Shown: positions 15,060-23,755 of the stretch, piece after piece
Layout: each line of letters starts with the position of its first letter
How positions within the stretch are numbered: position 1 is the first letter of the stretch
Assembly (NCBI GenBank): GCA_964655355.1
Contig: CAZZMD010000025.1
Location: forward strand, 1-58,770
DNA: 58,770 nucleotides
Direction of reading: 5' to 3'
Source of the DNA: CALGDE01 sp964655355
Lineage (GTDB): Bacteria > Cyanobacteriota > Cyanobacteriia > CACIAM-69d
The notes under the pieces: generated by a model
Seen by the model: the letters and a program-made list of their open reading frames with translations, nothing else
The model's database searches: none
Told to the model about the DNA's origin: nothing
Program-made: the position numbers and the translations under genes

Positions 15060-16523
15060 CTAACCATGGAAGACCTGCGTCCAGTAATGGCCAAATTGGA
15101 CATTGCCCGGGTCATTGGACGAGAACACATGGCCAATCCCAATGGTCGTCAGATTGGGGTTCAAGATATTGGCCCGGTGCCCAGGGCTATTGAGCCAGCC
15201 ATTCACCACCGCTTGCGGCGTGGAATAGCCCACCGCAATATTCTCAGCCGTTCTACCCGTCGCAAATTGCCCGCCCGCATTGCGGATACGGGTACTGGCA
15301 GTCGTTCCATCAGGATTGGTGTGGGCAAAGAAATCCCGCGCCAACATATCCGCACTGTGGTCTTCAGCAACCTGCCCCAAAATGGGATCGTAGGTCAGAG
15401 GACCAGCGCCAGCACCGGCCCGCGCCTGATTGACCAGGTTCAGCACGCCTTGTTCAAATGCTCCAGCCGCCAAGCCACCGCCACCGGGGCTGGGGCTCGG
15501 GGAACCACCCCCACCGGGGCTCGGGCTCGGCGAGCCGCCTCCACCCATCGGGCTCGGACTGGGAGAACCACCGCCACCCATCGGACTCGGGCTCGGAGAA
15601 CCACCCCCACCCATCGGGCTCGGACTGGGAGAACCACCGCCACCCATGGGACTCGGGCTTGGGGAGCCACCGCCACCAGGGCTTGGGCTTGGGGAGCCGC
15701 CTCCACCCATCGGGCTCGGACTCGGCGAGCCGCCGCCACCCATGGGACTCGGGCTTGGGGAGCCGCCACCACCGGGGCTGGGACTCGGCGAGCCGCCACC
15801 GCCTGTGGCGAGCACCGGGGGCACCAGGGCGAAGGTGCCAGGAGCTGGGCTAGGGGGCGCTGCCCCAAACCCTGCAGGCGTTGGGGAGGCACTTCCAGTA
15901 GTGGTAGCTCCGCCAGCGGTACCACTACTGGAAGTGCCAGATGTCCCAGAAGTATCAGAGGAGCCGGAAGTCCCAGAGGTTCCAGAGTTGGTGGCGATCG
16001 CCCCGGGCACCAGATCCTCAACCAGGGTAGAGGGATTTAGGGGAAGACTCGGAGATGGGGCTGACGTAATTTGGGCCGCGGGGGGAATCGGGGGATCCCC
16101 CAGGGGATCAGCAAAAAAGCCAACCCCCTCATCCCGATACGCCGGCAGAGTGGTCCGTACGGATTCTGCTTCTTCAGCGTTGATGGTGAAAAAGTGGCGA
16201 CCGGTGACCGTGTTGTAGAAACGATAAACGGGATCAACTCCGAGACGGGGGGAACCGGTTGCCGCAAATCCGCCCCCGGGAACTTCTAAGAATCCTGGAT
16301 TTTGACGGACACTCTCCTTTTCCTGAGGGGAAATGGCATAAAAAATCCCGCCGGTGACTTGATTCACGAAACGGGAAACGGGATTCGGACCAATCGACTC
16401 AAAGGCAGCCCCCTCGTTGCGATAACGAGAGGGGTTAGCGTTGAGCCGGTTTAGTTCGGCTTCATCGGCGGTATAGATATGACTGCCGGAAATAACGTCG
16501 TAAATACGCGTTACTGTCGTCAT
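15060..16523 (-). CDS. CAP-domain protein with DUF5648-like repeats and Gly/Ser/Pro linker (paralogue 2)
   Basis: 487 residues from ATG 16523; the frame extends 20 residues upstream, but the paralogue starts at the equivalent Met. The same three DUF5648-like repeats come first (RIYDVISGSHIYTADEAE, VNQVTGGIFYAIS, YNTVTGRHFFTINAEE). A long Thr/Ser/Gly segment and ten units of GGGGSPSPSP, six followed by Met, form a flexible linker of roughly 200 residues. The CAP domain carries LNLVNQARAGAGA, HSADMLARDFFAHTNPDG and WLNSPGHRANILNP. As in the paralogue, no signal peptide is apparent. The main difference between the two copies is the linker. Confidence 0.82.
   Translation of the reverse strand: MTTVTRIYDVISGSHIYTADEAELNRLNANPSRYRNEGAAFESIGPNPVSRFVNQVTGGIFYAISPQEKESVRQNPGFLEVPGGGFAATGSPRLGVDPVYRFYNTVTGRHFFTINAEEAESVRTTLPAYRDEGVGFFADPLGDPPIPPAAQITSAPSPSLPLNPSTLVEDLVPGAIATNSGTSGTSGSSDTSGTSGTSSSGTAGGATTTGSASPTPAGFGAAPPSPAPGTFALVPPVLATGGGGSPSPSPGGGGSPSPSPMGGGGSPSPSPMGGGGSPSPSPGGGGSPSPSPMGGGGSPSPSPMGGGGSPSPSPMGGGGSPSPSPMGGGGSPSPSPGGGGSPSPSPGGGGLAAGAFEQGVLNLVNQARAGAGAGPLTYDPILGQVAEDHSADMLARDFFAHTNPDGTTASTRIRNAGGQFATGRTAENIAVGYSTPQAVVNGWLNSPGHRANILNPNLTTIGIGHVFSSNDPGNVQFGHYWTQVFHG
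15475..15803 (-). repeat. 30/33-bp minisatellite encoding the GGGGSPSPSP linker
   Basis: Ten tandem units of 30 bp (GGGGSPSPSP) or 33 bp (with an added Met) lie inside the second CAP-domain gene. All keep the reading frame, and unit length alternates without a fixed pattern. Such an array is prone to copy-number change and assembly collapse. Confidence 0.92.
15888..15938. repeat. Perfect 19-bp inverted repeat inside CAP paralogue 2
   Basis: 15888-15906 and 15920-15938 are exact reverse complements separated by 13 bases. They encode mirrored Ser/Thr/Gly residues (GTSSSGT and ATTTGSA) in the linker. No T-run follows on either strand. Confidence 0.95.
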
Positions 16524-16658
16524 GATTTTGGACCTGTCTGACCAGGCATGGGAGTGATTAAACCGTGAAGTTCTCTCCCCCAAAAACCAGACAGGGCGGT
16601 TCTAGGGGATAGCTTCACAGCGCCGACTGTGGGGATGGGCTAAATAAATTAACCGCTA

Positions 16659-17756
16659 TTAATCACTCAGGCGATCGCCGGAGCTGGCGTCAAACCAGTG
16701 CAGCTGATTCCGTGGAGCGATGAGATGCACCTCATCCCCAACATCAACGGCACCGACGGGGACGAGCGAGCGAACCACTACGGAGGCCTGGCCCCCTTCT
16801 TCAGTCAATTTCACGCTCATCAGGACGGTCGGCCCTAAATTTTCCGTTAAAAATACGGTGCCGGATAATACCAGGCTCTTTTCATTAGTCGCAGCGTCGC
16901 GATCGCCCAAGGAAAAGGCTTCGGGGCGGATGCCTAAAGTGATGGCAGCGGGCTGGGGCGATCGGAAATTGGGGAGGGGAATGGACTGATCCCCGAGTTG
17001 GATGTGTCCTCCTTGACAGGGGAGCGACAGTAAATTCATTTGGGGACTACCGATAAATCCCGCCACAAACTGATTGGCCGGCTTCGCATAAATTTCCTCG
17101 GGCGACGCCAACTGCTGCAAATAACCGTCATACAAAACCGCCACCTTGCTCGACAAGGTCATCGCCTCCGTTTGATCGTGGGTGACATAGACCACCGGCG
17201 CAGGTTGTTCCGCAAAAATTTGCTTCAGTTCTGCCCGTACCTGCTCCCGCAACAGGGCATCCAAATTACTCAACGGCTCATCCAACAAAAACACATCCGG
17301 CCGCCGCACCAATGCCCGCGCCAAGGCAACCCGCTGCCGTTGCCCCCCCGACAACTGGCTGGGCTTGCGATCCAACAGCGCTTCCAAATCCAACTTCATC
17401 GCCACCGACTGCACCCGGTCAGAAATCTCCCCCACCGGCAGCTTCCGCAATTTCAACCCCGCCGCCACGTTATCCCGCACGGTCATATGGGGATACAGCG
17501 CATAACTCTGGAACACCATCGCCACATTGCGATCGCCCGGGGGAGCATGGGTGACATCGCGATCGCCGATCAGCACCTGTCCTCGTGTGGGCAAATCCAA
17601 ACCGGCGATCGCCCGTAGGGTAGTTGATTTACCGCATCCCGACGGTCCTAGCAGCGTCAAAAATTCATCGTCCCCAATGGTTAAGGAAATGTCTTTAACA
17701 GGAACAACGGTACGGCTATAGGTTTTATTGATATTTTTAAGTTCTAAAGTTGCCAC
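16659..17756 (-). CDS. ABC importer ATPase, sugar type (UgpC/MalK/GgtA-like)
   Basis: A 365-residue nucleotide-binding subunit of a carbohydrate-type importer. Walker A GPSGCGKST lies near residue 37, signature LSGGQRQRVALARAL near 135, Walker B VFLLDEPLSNLD near 155 and switch VTHDQTEAMTL near 190. A C-terminal TOBE/MalK-like domain spans about residues 240-360. GTG 17756 is the start. It is the last gene of a four-gene minus-strand operon, 63 bases after the second permease. The gene set resembles the cyanobacterial glucosylglycerol/trehalose/sucrose importer GgtABCD, but substrate cannot be read from sequence. Confidence 0.93.
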   Translation of the reverse strand: MATLELKNINKTYSRTVVPVKDISLTIGDDEFLTLLGPSGCGKSTTLRAIAGLDLPTRGQVLIGDRDVTHAPPGDRNVAMVFQSYALYPHMTVRDNVAAGLKLRKLPVGEISDRVQSVAMKLDLEALLDRKPSQLSGGQRQRVALARALVRRPDVFLLDEPLSNLDALLREQVRAELKQIFAEQPAPVVYVTHDQTEAMTLSSKVAVLYDGYLQQLASPEEIYAKPANQFVAGFIGSPQMNLLSLPCQGGHIQLGDQSIPLPNFRSPQPAAITLGIRPEAFSLGDRDAATNEKSLVLSGTVFLTENLGPTVLMSVKLTEEGGQASVVVRSLVPVGAVDVGDEVHLIAPRNQLHWFDASSGDRLSD

Positions 17757-17819
17757 GGGATCCAGGTAATAAATAGGGAACAGAACAAAACAGAATTCGA
17801 GACAGATTCGGATTGAAAT

Positions 17820-18695
17820 CTAGCCTTTAACCGCACCGGCGGTAAGTCCTTGCACAATTTTTCGCTGAAAAAATAGCACCAGAAGAATCAGCGGAATCGT
17901 ACCGACAAGCGTCGCGGCAGCCATGGGACCGTAGGGGGTTTCAAATTGGCTAGCTCCACCTAATTGAGCCGTTGCCACTGGAACTGTTTTTAAGCTTTCT
18001 TGGGTCATAAAGGTCAGGGCAAACAGAAATTCATTCCAGGAAAAAATAAAGGTTAGAATTCCGGTCGTCACTAGGGCGGGGAGAGTTAACGGCAATAAAA
18101 TCTGGGTCAGAATTTGTTGGGTGTTATAACCATCCACTTTTGCCGCGTCTTCTAAGTCCCGGGGGAGTTGTTGGAAAAAGCTACGCATGACCAGAATGGT
18201 CAGCGGTAAATTAATCGCCGTATAGGGCACAATCAAGGCGAGGTAAGTATTACCAATCCGCAGAGCACTAACCACTTCCAAAAGCCCTAGGAATAAAAGG
18301 ATGTAAGGAAATAAACTCACCACCAGGAGTAGCGCTAATAGAACGGATTTACCTGGGAGACGTAACCGAGCGATCGCATAAGCAGCCGGCGTTCCCACCC
18401 CCAGGCAAAGCAGAGTAGATAGAACGGAAACCAAACTGCTATTGAAGAGATAGGACCAAAATGGGCGGCGGGCAAACAATTCCGCGTAGTGAGAAAGGGT
18501 ATAGCGACTGGGGAAGTAAATATTAGGGGTGGTTTCAATGTCGGCATTAACTTTGAGAGAGGTTAGTAACTGCCACAGCACAGGCGCCAAACAAAATAAC
18601 ACCAGACCTACGATTAAAACAGCAAAGGCAATTCGTTTCCAAAGTTGGGGCGATCGCTCGCTAGACAAATCCTGAGAAGAGACTGAAGAAGACAT
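17820..18695 (-). CDS. Carbohydrate ABC transporter permease (MalG type)
   Basis: A 291-residue inner-membrane permease with about six helices. The cytoplasmic coupling (EAA) motif is seen as DLEDAAKVDGYNTQQILTQI with the following LPLTLPAL. A Q/K-rich cytosolic tail ends with KIVQGLTAGAVKG, the canonical MalG-type C-terminus. It pairs with the MalF-type permease encoded just upstream, with a 64-base AT-rich gap between. Codon use and HIP1 density match the neighbours apart from somewhat lower GC. By operon position and family it would correspond to GgtD. Confidence 0.92.
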   Translation of the reverse strand: MSSSVSSQDLSSERSPQLWKRIAFAVLIVGLVLFCLAPVLWQLLTSLKVNADIETTPNIYFPSRYTLSHYAELFARRPFWSYLFNSSLVSVLSTLLCLGVGTPAAYAIARLRLPGKSVLLALLLVVSLFPYILLFLGLLEVVSALRIGNTYLALIVPYTAINLPLTILVMRSFFQQLPRDLEDAAKVDGYNTQQILTQILLPLTLPALVTTGILTFIFSWNEFLFALTFMTQESLKTVPVATAQLGGASQFETPYGPMAAATLVGTIPLILLVLFFQRKIVQGLTAGAVKG

Positions 18696-18759
18696 TATTG
18701 AATGAGAAATTAGTGAATCAGAGTTACTTTTAATTGCTCGCCAAAGACAAAACCATTAT

Positions 18760-19692
18760 TTACTCAGTCACATCAACCCCCAGCCGCCTTAATCCATAAG
18801 CTGCCAACGCAACGACCGCCAATAACAGGGCAAAAGTGACCACAATTAGCGCAGCACCATACCCAAAATCTAGATAGCGCATCACGGTGGAATAGAGATA
18901 GATAGACACCATTTCCGTCGAGCCCGCAGGACCACCGCCAGTCATCACCTGTACCAAGTCAAAAATGCCGAAAGACTGGGCAAATCGAAACAGCACCGCA
19001 ATCAAAACCTGCGGCATTAATAGAGGCAACGTAATCCCCGTAAAACTTTGCCAGGGGGTCGCCCCATCCATGGCGTGAGCCTCATAGAGGTCCTTGGAAA
19101 TTGACTGTAAACCCGCCAATAAAAGGATGCTGACAAAGGGGGTTGTTTTCCAAACATCCGCCACAATCAGAGATGTCATCGCCAATCCCGGATTCCCCAA
19201 CCAGTTAATGCCTTCACTGATAATGCCGACACGCTCCAGCAGATCATTCACCACGCCAAACTGATCATTAAAAATCCAAGCCCAGCCCACCGCCATCACC
19301 GCCGTCGGCAATGCCCAGGGCAGGATCGCAACGGTGCGCACAATCCCCCGCCCTTTGAACGAGCGATTCAGCGTCAGGGCGATCGCCAAGCCCAGCAGCA
19401 ATTCGATGGCAACGGAGAGCGCCGTAAACACCATGGTGTTGCTCAAACTTTGCCAAAAACGCCCATCCCCCAAGAGGCGACCATAATTCCCGAGACCGTT
19501 AAATACCGGCTGTAGTTGAGTCCCCAGATTTTCCGCGAATAGGCTCAGCCAAAAGGACCGCCCAATGGGATAGGCATAGACCAACAATAGAATCGCGATC
19601 GCCGGTCCCACCAGAATGGCCGCTGTTTTCCATTCCCGACGGATTTCGACCGCGGACGATGAGAGTTGCGGGGTTTGCGGTGATGATTTCAT
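18760..19692 (-). CDS. Carbohydrate ABC transporter permease (MalF type)
   Basis: A 310-residue permease with an N-terminal helix (AAILVGPAIAILLLVYAYPI), five further hydrophobic helices and the EAA coupling loop at DLYEAHAMDGATPWQSFTGI followed by TLPLLMP. LPWALPTAVMAVGWAWIF is typical of UgpA/MalF-type proteins. The start ATG is 3 bases past the stop of the binding-protein gene, which indicates translational coupling. It forms the transmembrane pore with the MalG-type subunit. Confidence 0.92.
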   Translation of the reverse strand: MKSSPQTPQLSSSAVEIRREWKTAAILVGPAIAILLLVYAYPIGRSFWLSLFAENLGTQLQPVFNGLGNYGRLLGDGRFWQSLSNTMVFTALSVAIELLLGLAIALTLNRSFKGRGIVRTVAILPWALPTAVMAVGWAWIFNDQFGVVNDLLERVGIISEGINWLGNPGLAMTSLIVADVWKTTPFVSILLLAGLQSISKDLYEAHAMDGATPWQSFTGITLPLLMPQVLIAVLFRFAQSFGIFDLVQVMTGGGPAGSTEMVSIYLYSTVMRYLDFGYGAALIVVTFALLLAVVALAAYGLRRLGVDVTE

Positions 19693-19695
19693 CGG

Positions 19696-21114
19696 TTAGC
19701 CCTCCCCCACTTTGCCGAATAGCGATCGCGTTTCCCGAGCCGCCGCCTGCATCGCTGCTTCCGGACTCATAGAGCGGGTTAGCGCCGCCGTTAAATAGCG
19801 CTGCAAAATATCAGACGCCTGGGCATATTGGGCGATCGGCGGCCGCAGCACCGGGCTCGTTTCCAAAATCTCCACCAACTGGGGATATTGAGGATATTTA
19901 CCGACCACATCGGGATCCTGGGCTAGAGCTTTGCGACTCGCGACGTAACTATGCTCCATCACAAATTGCTTTTGAATATCGTCACGAGCAAAGAACTGAG
20001 CTGCCGCCCAAGCTTCATCGGGATGCTTCGAAAAGCGATTGATCCCTAAGCCCCAACCCCCTTGGCAAGCACCACTTTTCTGACCCGGAGCATGAACCAT
20101 CGGCACAATGCCAACCTTGCCGCGAATCGGTGAATCAGGCTTGTTCGCCTCCGCCCACACATAGGGCCAATTCCTCAGAAACGCCGCACTGCCATTCTTG
20201 AAAAATCGCAGGGTTTCCGTTTCGGTGTAGGTCGTACTCCCCGGCGGCGACACCCCCTGATCAATGGTGTCCACCAGGAATTGGACCGCCGCGATCGCCT
20301 CCGGCTTATCCAACCCAACCGCCAACGTTTCGGGATCGACCCAAAAGGCGCCAAACCCCTGGAAAATTTCCACCACCATCGCCGCCAGCCCTTCGTATTG
20401 CTTGCCCTGCCAGAGATAACCCCATTCGGTTTTCTCCGCCGCCTGAAGCTGTTGGGATGCCGCCATCAAATCATCAAAGGTTTGCGGGGGATCAATCCCC
20501 AACTCCTCCAACAAATCCTTGCGGTAATACAACATCCCCATATCCGTCCGAAACGGCATCCGGTAAAGCCCACCTTGGTAGCGCCCCCCATTCACATCCC
20601 CCGGCAAAAACGCGTCCAATTCCTCCGGAGAAATCCGATCCGACAAATCCATCAGCCAGCCCGCTGCCGCAAACTTAGGCACCCAGGCAATATCTAAATA
20701 GATCAAATCGTAGGGAGAATCCCCCAAAATAAAAGCCGAAGTATGCAAATCCTCAATCAGATTAGTGGCGCTGGGTCCCTCAATCACATTGAGCTTAATC
20801 CCCGGATTTTCCGCCTCAAAAGACTCAACAATACCGCTCCATTGCTCCGCCTCGGGCACATGCATCAACAGATTTAATTCCACTGGAGAATTGGCGTCGG
20901 AGGCGAACAGCCGCCCCCCACTAGAAACAGCGATCGCCCCCGCCAGCCCCAACACCAACAGGATCCCCCAAACCCCTCGCCCCAGCGATCGCCCAGAAGA
21001 CCACGGGCGCCCCCCTTCAAACGGCTTCTTAACAAGAGCTATCAATAAGCCCACCCAGCGGAATAGCCCGCGAAACAACCCGCGAAACAAACTGTGCACA
21101 GCAGCGATCTCCAT
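19696..21114 (-). CDS. Sugar ABC transporter substrate-binding protein
   Basis: 472 residues from ATG 21114; TTG 21120 and GTG 21117 sit directly before it in frame. An unusually long basic N-terminus (about 45 residues) precedes a hydrophobic segment at about 48-66 with no lipobox Cys. It is therefore a periplasmic protein with either a long signal sequence or a downstream true start. The mature part is a type-1 extracellular solute-binding protein of the MalE/UgpB family (ELNLLMHVPEAEQWSGIV, PYDLIYLDIAWVPKFAAAGW, MPFRTDMGMLYYRKDLLEEL). In the GgtBCD arrangement it would be GgtB, binding glucosylglycerol, sucrose or trehalose (inference). Confidence 0.9.
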   Translation of the reverse strand: MEIAAVHSLFRGLFRGLFRWVGLLIALVKKPFEGGRPWSSGRSLGRGVWGILLVLGLAGAIAVSSGGRLFASDANSPVELNLLMHVPEAEQWSGIVESFEAENPGIKLNVIEGPSATNLIEDLHTSAFILGDSPYDLIYLDIAWVPKFAAAGWLMDLSDRISPEELDAFLPGDVNGGRYQGGLYRMPFRTDMGMLYYRKDLLEELGIDPPQTFDDLMAASQQLQAAEKTEWGYLWQGKQYEGLAAMVVEIFQGFGAFWVDPETLAVGLDKPEAIAAVQFLVDTIDQGVSPPGSTTYTETETLRFFKNGSAAFLRNWPYVWAEANKPDSPIRGKVGIVPMVHAPGQKSGACQGGWGLGINRFSKHPDEAWAAAQFFARDDIQKQFVMEHSYVASRKALAQDPDVVGKYPQYPQLVEILETSPVLRPPIAQYAQASDILQRYLTAALTRSMSPEAAMQAAARETRSLFGKVGEG

Positions 21115-22269
21115 CACCAAATCCCATCATTCGCCGTGCGATCGCGCCCCCTCTCCTCTCCCACCAATGGAACCTGATGGACACTGGATGGACATTGGAC
21201 AGGCTGACATATCCCACCATCACCGGCGGCAACACCAGCGATCGCGCGGCATTGGTCCACATTGTGACCGCCTCCCCAAAGCTCAACAAGGCGATCGCAA
21301 CAAGTCGTACCACAAGGTCACCCGGGGTACCCCCTCACGCCCTCCAGAGGGAGACGCCAACACCCCCTACCCGCTGATCCCCGCCCCCATAAACCCATAG
21401 TTGGGACGGATCTCCCCACCCAACCCCGTACGGAAACCCGTGATCCGTCCCCCTTCTCACGGCAAATTCATCCTTGGCATGATGGTTATGTGGCTCAGTC
21501 ATCAATGACTTAGAGGCTGACTCAGACGCTGTTCCCCAGCCAGCCATTTCAACGTCTCTCTCAATTTCCCTTTCAATCTCCCTCAAAGCTTGCCATTCGC
21601 AACGCCGCCCGGGATGCCCGAGAAAACCAACATCAGAGAATCTGTAGTATCGTGAAAATACCAACTTGTACTGATTCTGACTTGCAACTAGGTCCAGCCT
21701 GCGGCGCGCTAAAGGGCTCCCAAAACTAATTTCTCTTCTGCATCCGCAGCCCTGTCCTAGCCGTATACCTTATCCAAGCGGGGTTTTCCCCCTTCCCCTC
21801 TCCTCCCGCATCTGCCGCTGTATTCCTCGCAGGAGATGACGCCCCTTCGGTCTTTGCTAAATCACCCGTGAAACATTCATTGCTCCGCCATCGACGTGAG
21901 TCCTAGGAAGACCGTTATTGTCGCGAAATGAATTAGGTGCCCGGTGAAGAGGACCCATGAAAAGGAGCAAAAAAGAGGCAATGCTACGGTGAGTTAATTT
22001 TCTTTACATCGCCATTGATTGCTTGACTTGAACAAATTAGCTAACGGGTCCATGAAATAGTACGAAAAATATTGGTTGTATCAACCGCTTACAAACCCAT
22101 TGACCCAATGGAACCGTCTACCTTTCAGTCCAAGACTGTTGCCATTCTTTAAGGTCAATCCAAGTTTCATTATTGCGTCGCAGCTTCGTCGATGGTGCGA
22201 CATTCCGAGCCCCCAACTACTGATGTTCCCGCGGCATCATGTGCCAGCTTTAATCCGGTGGAAGAGACT
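21115..22269. other. 1.15-kb non-coding stretch between divergent genes
   Basis: The longest gap in the window, between the ABC binding-protein gene (minus) and the sigma factor gene (plus). It holds a near-perfect hairpin around 21493-21515 (GTCATCAATGAC core) and two small perfect inverted repeats close to the sigma gene (GGTTG/CAACC at 22074-22086 and CCATTG/CAATGG at 22096-22110). An 11-codon basic mini-frame at 21957-21992 has GAAGAGG before it. No tRNA or recognisable RNA was found. Open frames here have atypical composition and no family resemblance. Confidence 0.6.
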
Positions 22270-23280
22270 ATGTCATTAACTGCGATCGCAACGAAACAGG
22301 GCAAAGGTAAACGTCAGAAAGCGTCGGTCACCAAGGCCCAAACCGCTGATCTGGTCCGCACTTATCTGCACGAGATCGGTCGTTTTCCCTTGCTCACCGG
22401 CGATGAAGAAATCACCCTGGGCAAACAGGTCCAAGCCATGATGCGTCTCCAGGGGATCCATGATGAGTTGGAAGAATCCCTAGGCGATGAGCCCTCCCGT
22501 GAAGTCTGGGCCGAGCGGGCGGAGATGACGCCTAAGGAGCTGAACCAGGTGTTGCGGGTGGGGCGACGGGCTAAGCGCAGAATGATTGAAGCCAATCTGC
22601 GGTTGGTGGTGGCGATCGCCAAGAAATATCAAAAGCGCAACTTGGAGCTTTTGGACTTGATCCAGGAAGGCAGCTTGGGCCTAGAGCGGGGGGTTGAAAA
22701 ATTTGATCCCACCCTGGGCTACAAGTTTTCGACCTATGCCTACTGGTGGATTCGTCAAGCCATTACCCGGGCGATCGCCCAACAGTCCCGGGCGATTCGG
22801 CTCCCGATCCACATCACCGAAAAGCTGAACAAGATCAAGCGCGTCCAGCGAGAGCTAACCCAAAAATATGGTCGCGCGCCCAAGCTACCGGAAGTGGCGG
22901 AAAGCCTCGATCTGAAAGTGGAGCAGGTGCGGAACTACCTCAGCATTTCCCGGAACCCGGTTTCCCTGGAATTGCGCGTGGGAGATAACCAAGACACCGA
23001 ACTCCAGGACTTGTTGGAGGACGCCGGGATTTTGCCGGAGGAATACGCCAGCAGCCAATCCCTACGGGACGATCTCCAGGGGCTTATGGCAGAGCTAACC
23101 CCCCAGCAGCGGGAAGTGTTGATCCTGCGCTTTGGGTTGGGCGACGGGTGTGAATTGTCCCTCGCGAAGGTGGGGCGGCGACTCAATATCAGTCGCGAGC
23201 GGGTTCGCCAGTTAGAGCATCAAGCCCTTAAACAACTTCGCCGTCGCCAGGCTGATGTCCGCGCCTATTTGGCAGGTTAG
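22270..23280 (+). CDS. Group 2 RNA polymerase sigma factor (RpoD-like)
   Basis: 336 residues from ATG 22270, preceded by GGAAGAG; the frame continues 26 residues upstream without family resemblance. Region 1.2 is DLVRTYLHEIGRFPLLTGDEE. Region 2 is complete (NLRLVVAIAKKYQKRN, LDLIQEGSLGLERGVEKFDP, KFSTYAYWWIRQAI with QSRAIRLP). Region 4.2 ends the protein (LSLAKVGRRLNISRERVRQL). It lacks the long acidic region 1.1 and the spacer of the primary SigA, which marks the non-essential stress- or carbon/nitrogen-responsive group (SigB/C/D/E). The subgroup is not resolved. Confidence 0.92.
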   Translation: MSLTAIATKQGKGKRQKASVTKAQTADLVRTYLHEIGRFPLLTGDEEITLGKQVQAMMRLQGIHDELEESLGDEPSREVWAERAEMTPKELNQVLRVGRRAKRRMIEANLRLVVAIAKKYQKRNLELLDLIQEGSLGLERGVEKFDPTLGYKFSTYAYWWIRQAITRAIAQQSRAIRLPIHITEKLNKIKRVQRELTQKYGRAPKLPEVAESLDLKVEQVRNYLSISRNPVSLELRVGDNQDTELQDLLEDAGILPEEYASSQSLRDDLQGLMAELTPQQREVLILRFGLGDGCELSLAKVGRRLNISRERVRQLEHQALKQLRRRQADVRAYLAG

Positions 23281-23344
23281 TAGGGCATCAGGATATCGGC
23301 ACGGTTCAAGCACAGCGCAATCTAGCGAAACCTACTGTTTTGCG

Positions 23345-23384
23345 AGCCTTGCGGGGGGGGCGATCGCCATCCACCGGCAAGGCT
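23345..23384 (+). terminator. Weak terminator-like hairpin after the sigma factor
   Basis: AGCCTTGC (23345-23352) pairs perfectly with GCAAGGCT (23377-23384) across a G-rich 24-base loop containing an HIP1 site. It is followed by TTGATTGATCG, with no clean T-run. Confidence 0.35.
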
Positions 23385-23755
23385 TTGATTGATCGTGATT
23401 CCCTTGATTCACACTTTATCCAAGGGGCTGAAAAGGGCTGAATACCCCAACCAGCGCCAACCCAGCTTTACTACAGTTTCTATACAAACCCACCGTTCCG
23501 AACCCCTTGCCCAAGGGGTCCCCCCTAAGATGGGTTTATGGTGTCATCGAAACTATCCCTTCACGTTGCCCTGTGTTTCAGTGCCCATTCCATCGGCAGC
23601 CCGGCAGATTTTTCCCATCCCAATTGTCCGACTTGACCCCCTTGTTTTGAGACCGTTTGTCCTATCGTGACAGCCCCAGAACAACCACCCAATCTGAACA
23701 ATCTGCCCGGGTGCTTAGCGTCATTCCTAAGACCCCCAGATAGCTCAATAATCCT
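23385..23755. other. Intergenic region upstream of fbp
   Basis: No gene is supported. A perfect 7-bp hairpin ACCCCTT/AAGGGGT with loop GCCC lies at 23502-23519. It is directly followed by GTCCCCCCTAAGATGGG (23518-23534), which recurs with one change upstream of the HtrA gene at 11162-11178. Confidence 0.5.

Noticed and set aside
15430..16218. Long plus-strand open frame (262 residues, Pro/Gly/Leu repeats) opposite CAP paralogue 2
   Set aside because: It is the antisense reading of the GGGGSPSPSP minisatellite; the minus-strand frame has real CAP and DUF5648-like domains.
21335..21664. 109-residue minus-strand frame in the gap before the sigma factor
   Set aside because: TTG start, no ribosome-binding site, odd composition (runs of GD, RE) and no recognisable family.
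21957..21992. 11-codon basic mini-frame with GAAGAGG upstream
   Set aside because: Too short to support as a gene without conservation; mentioned only as part of the unexplained gap.
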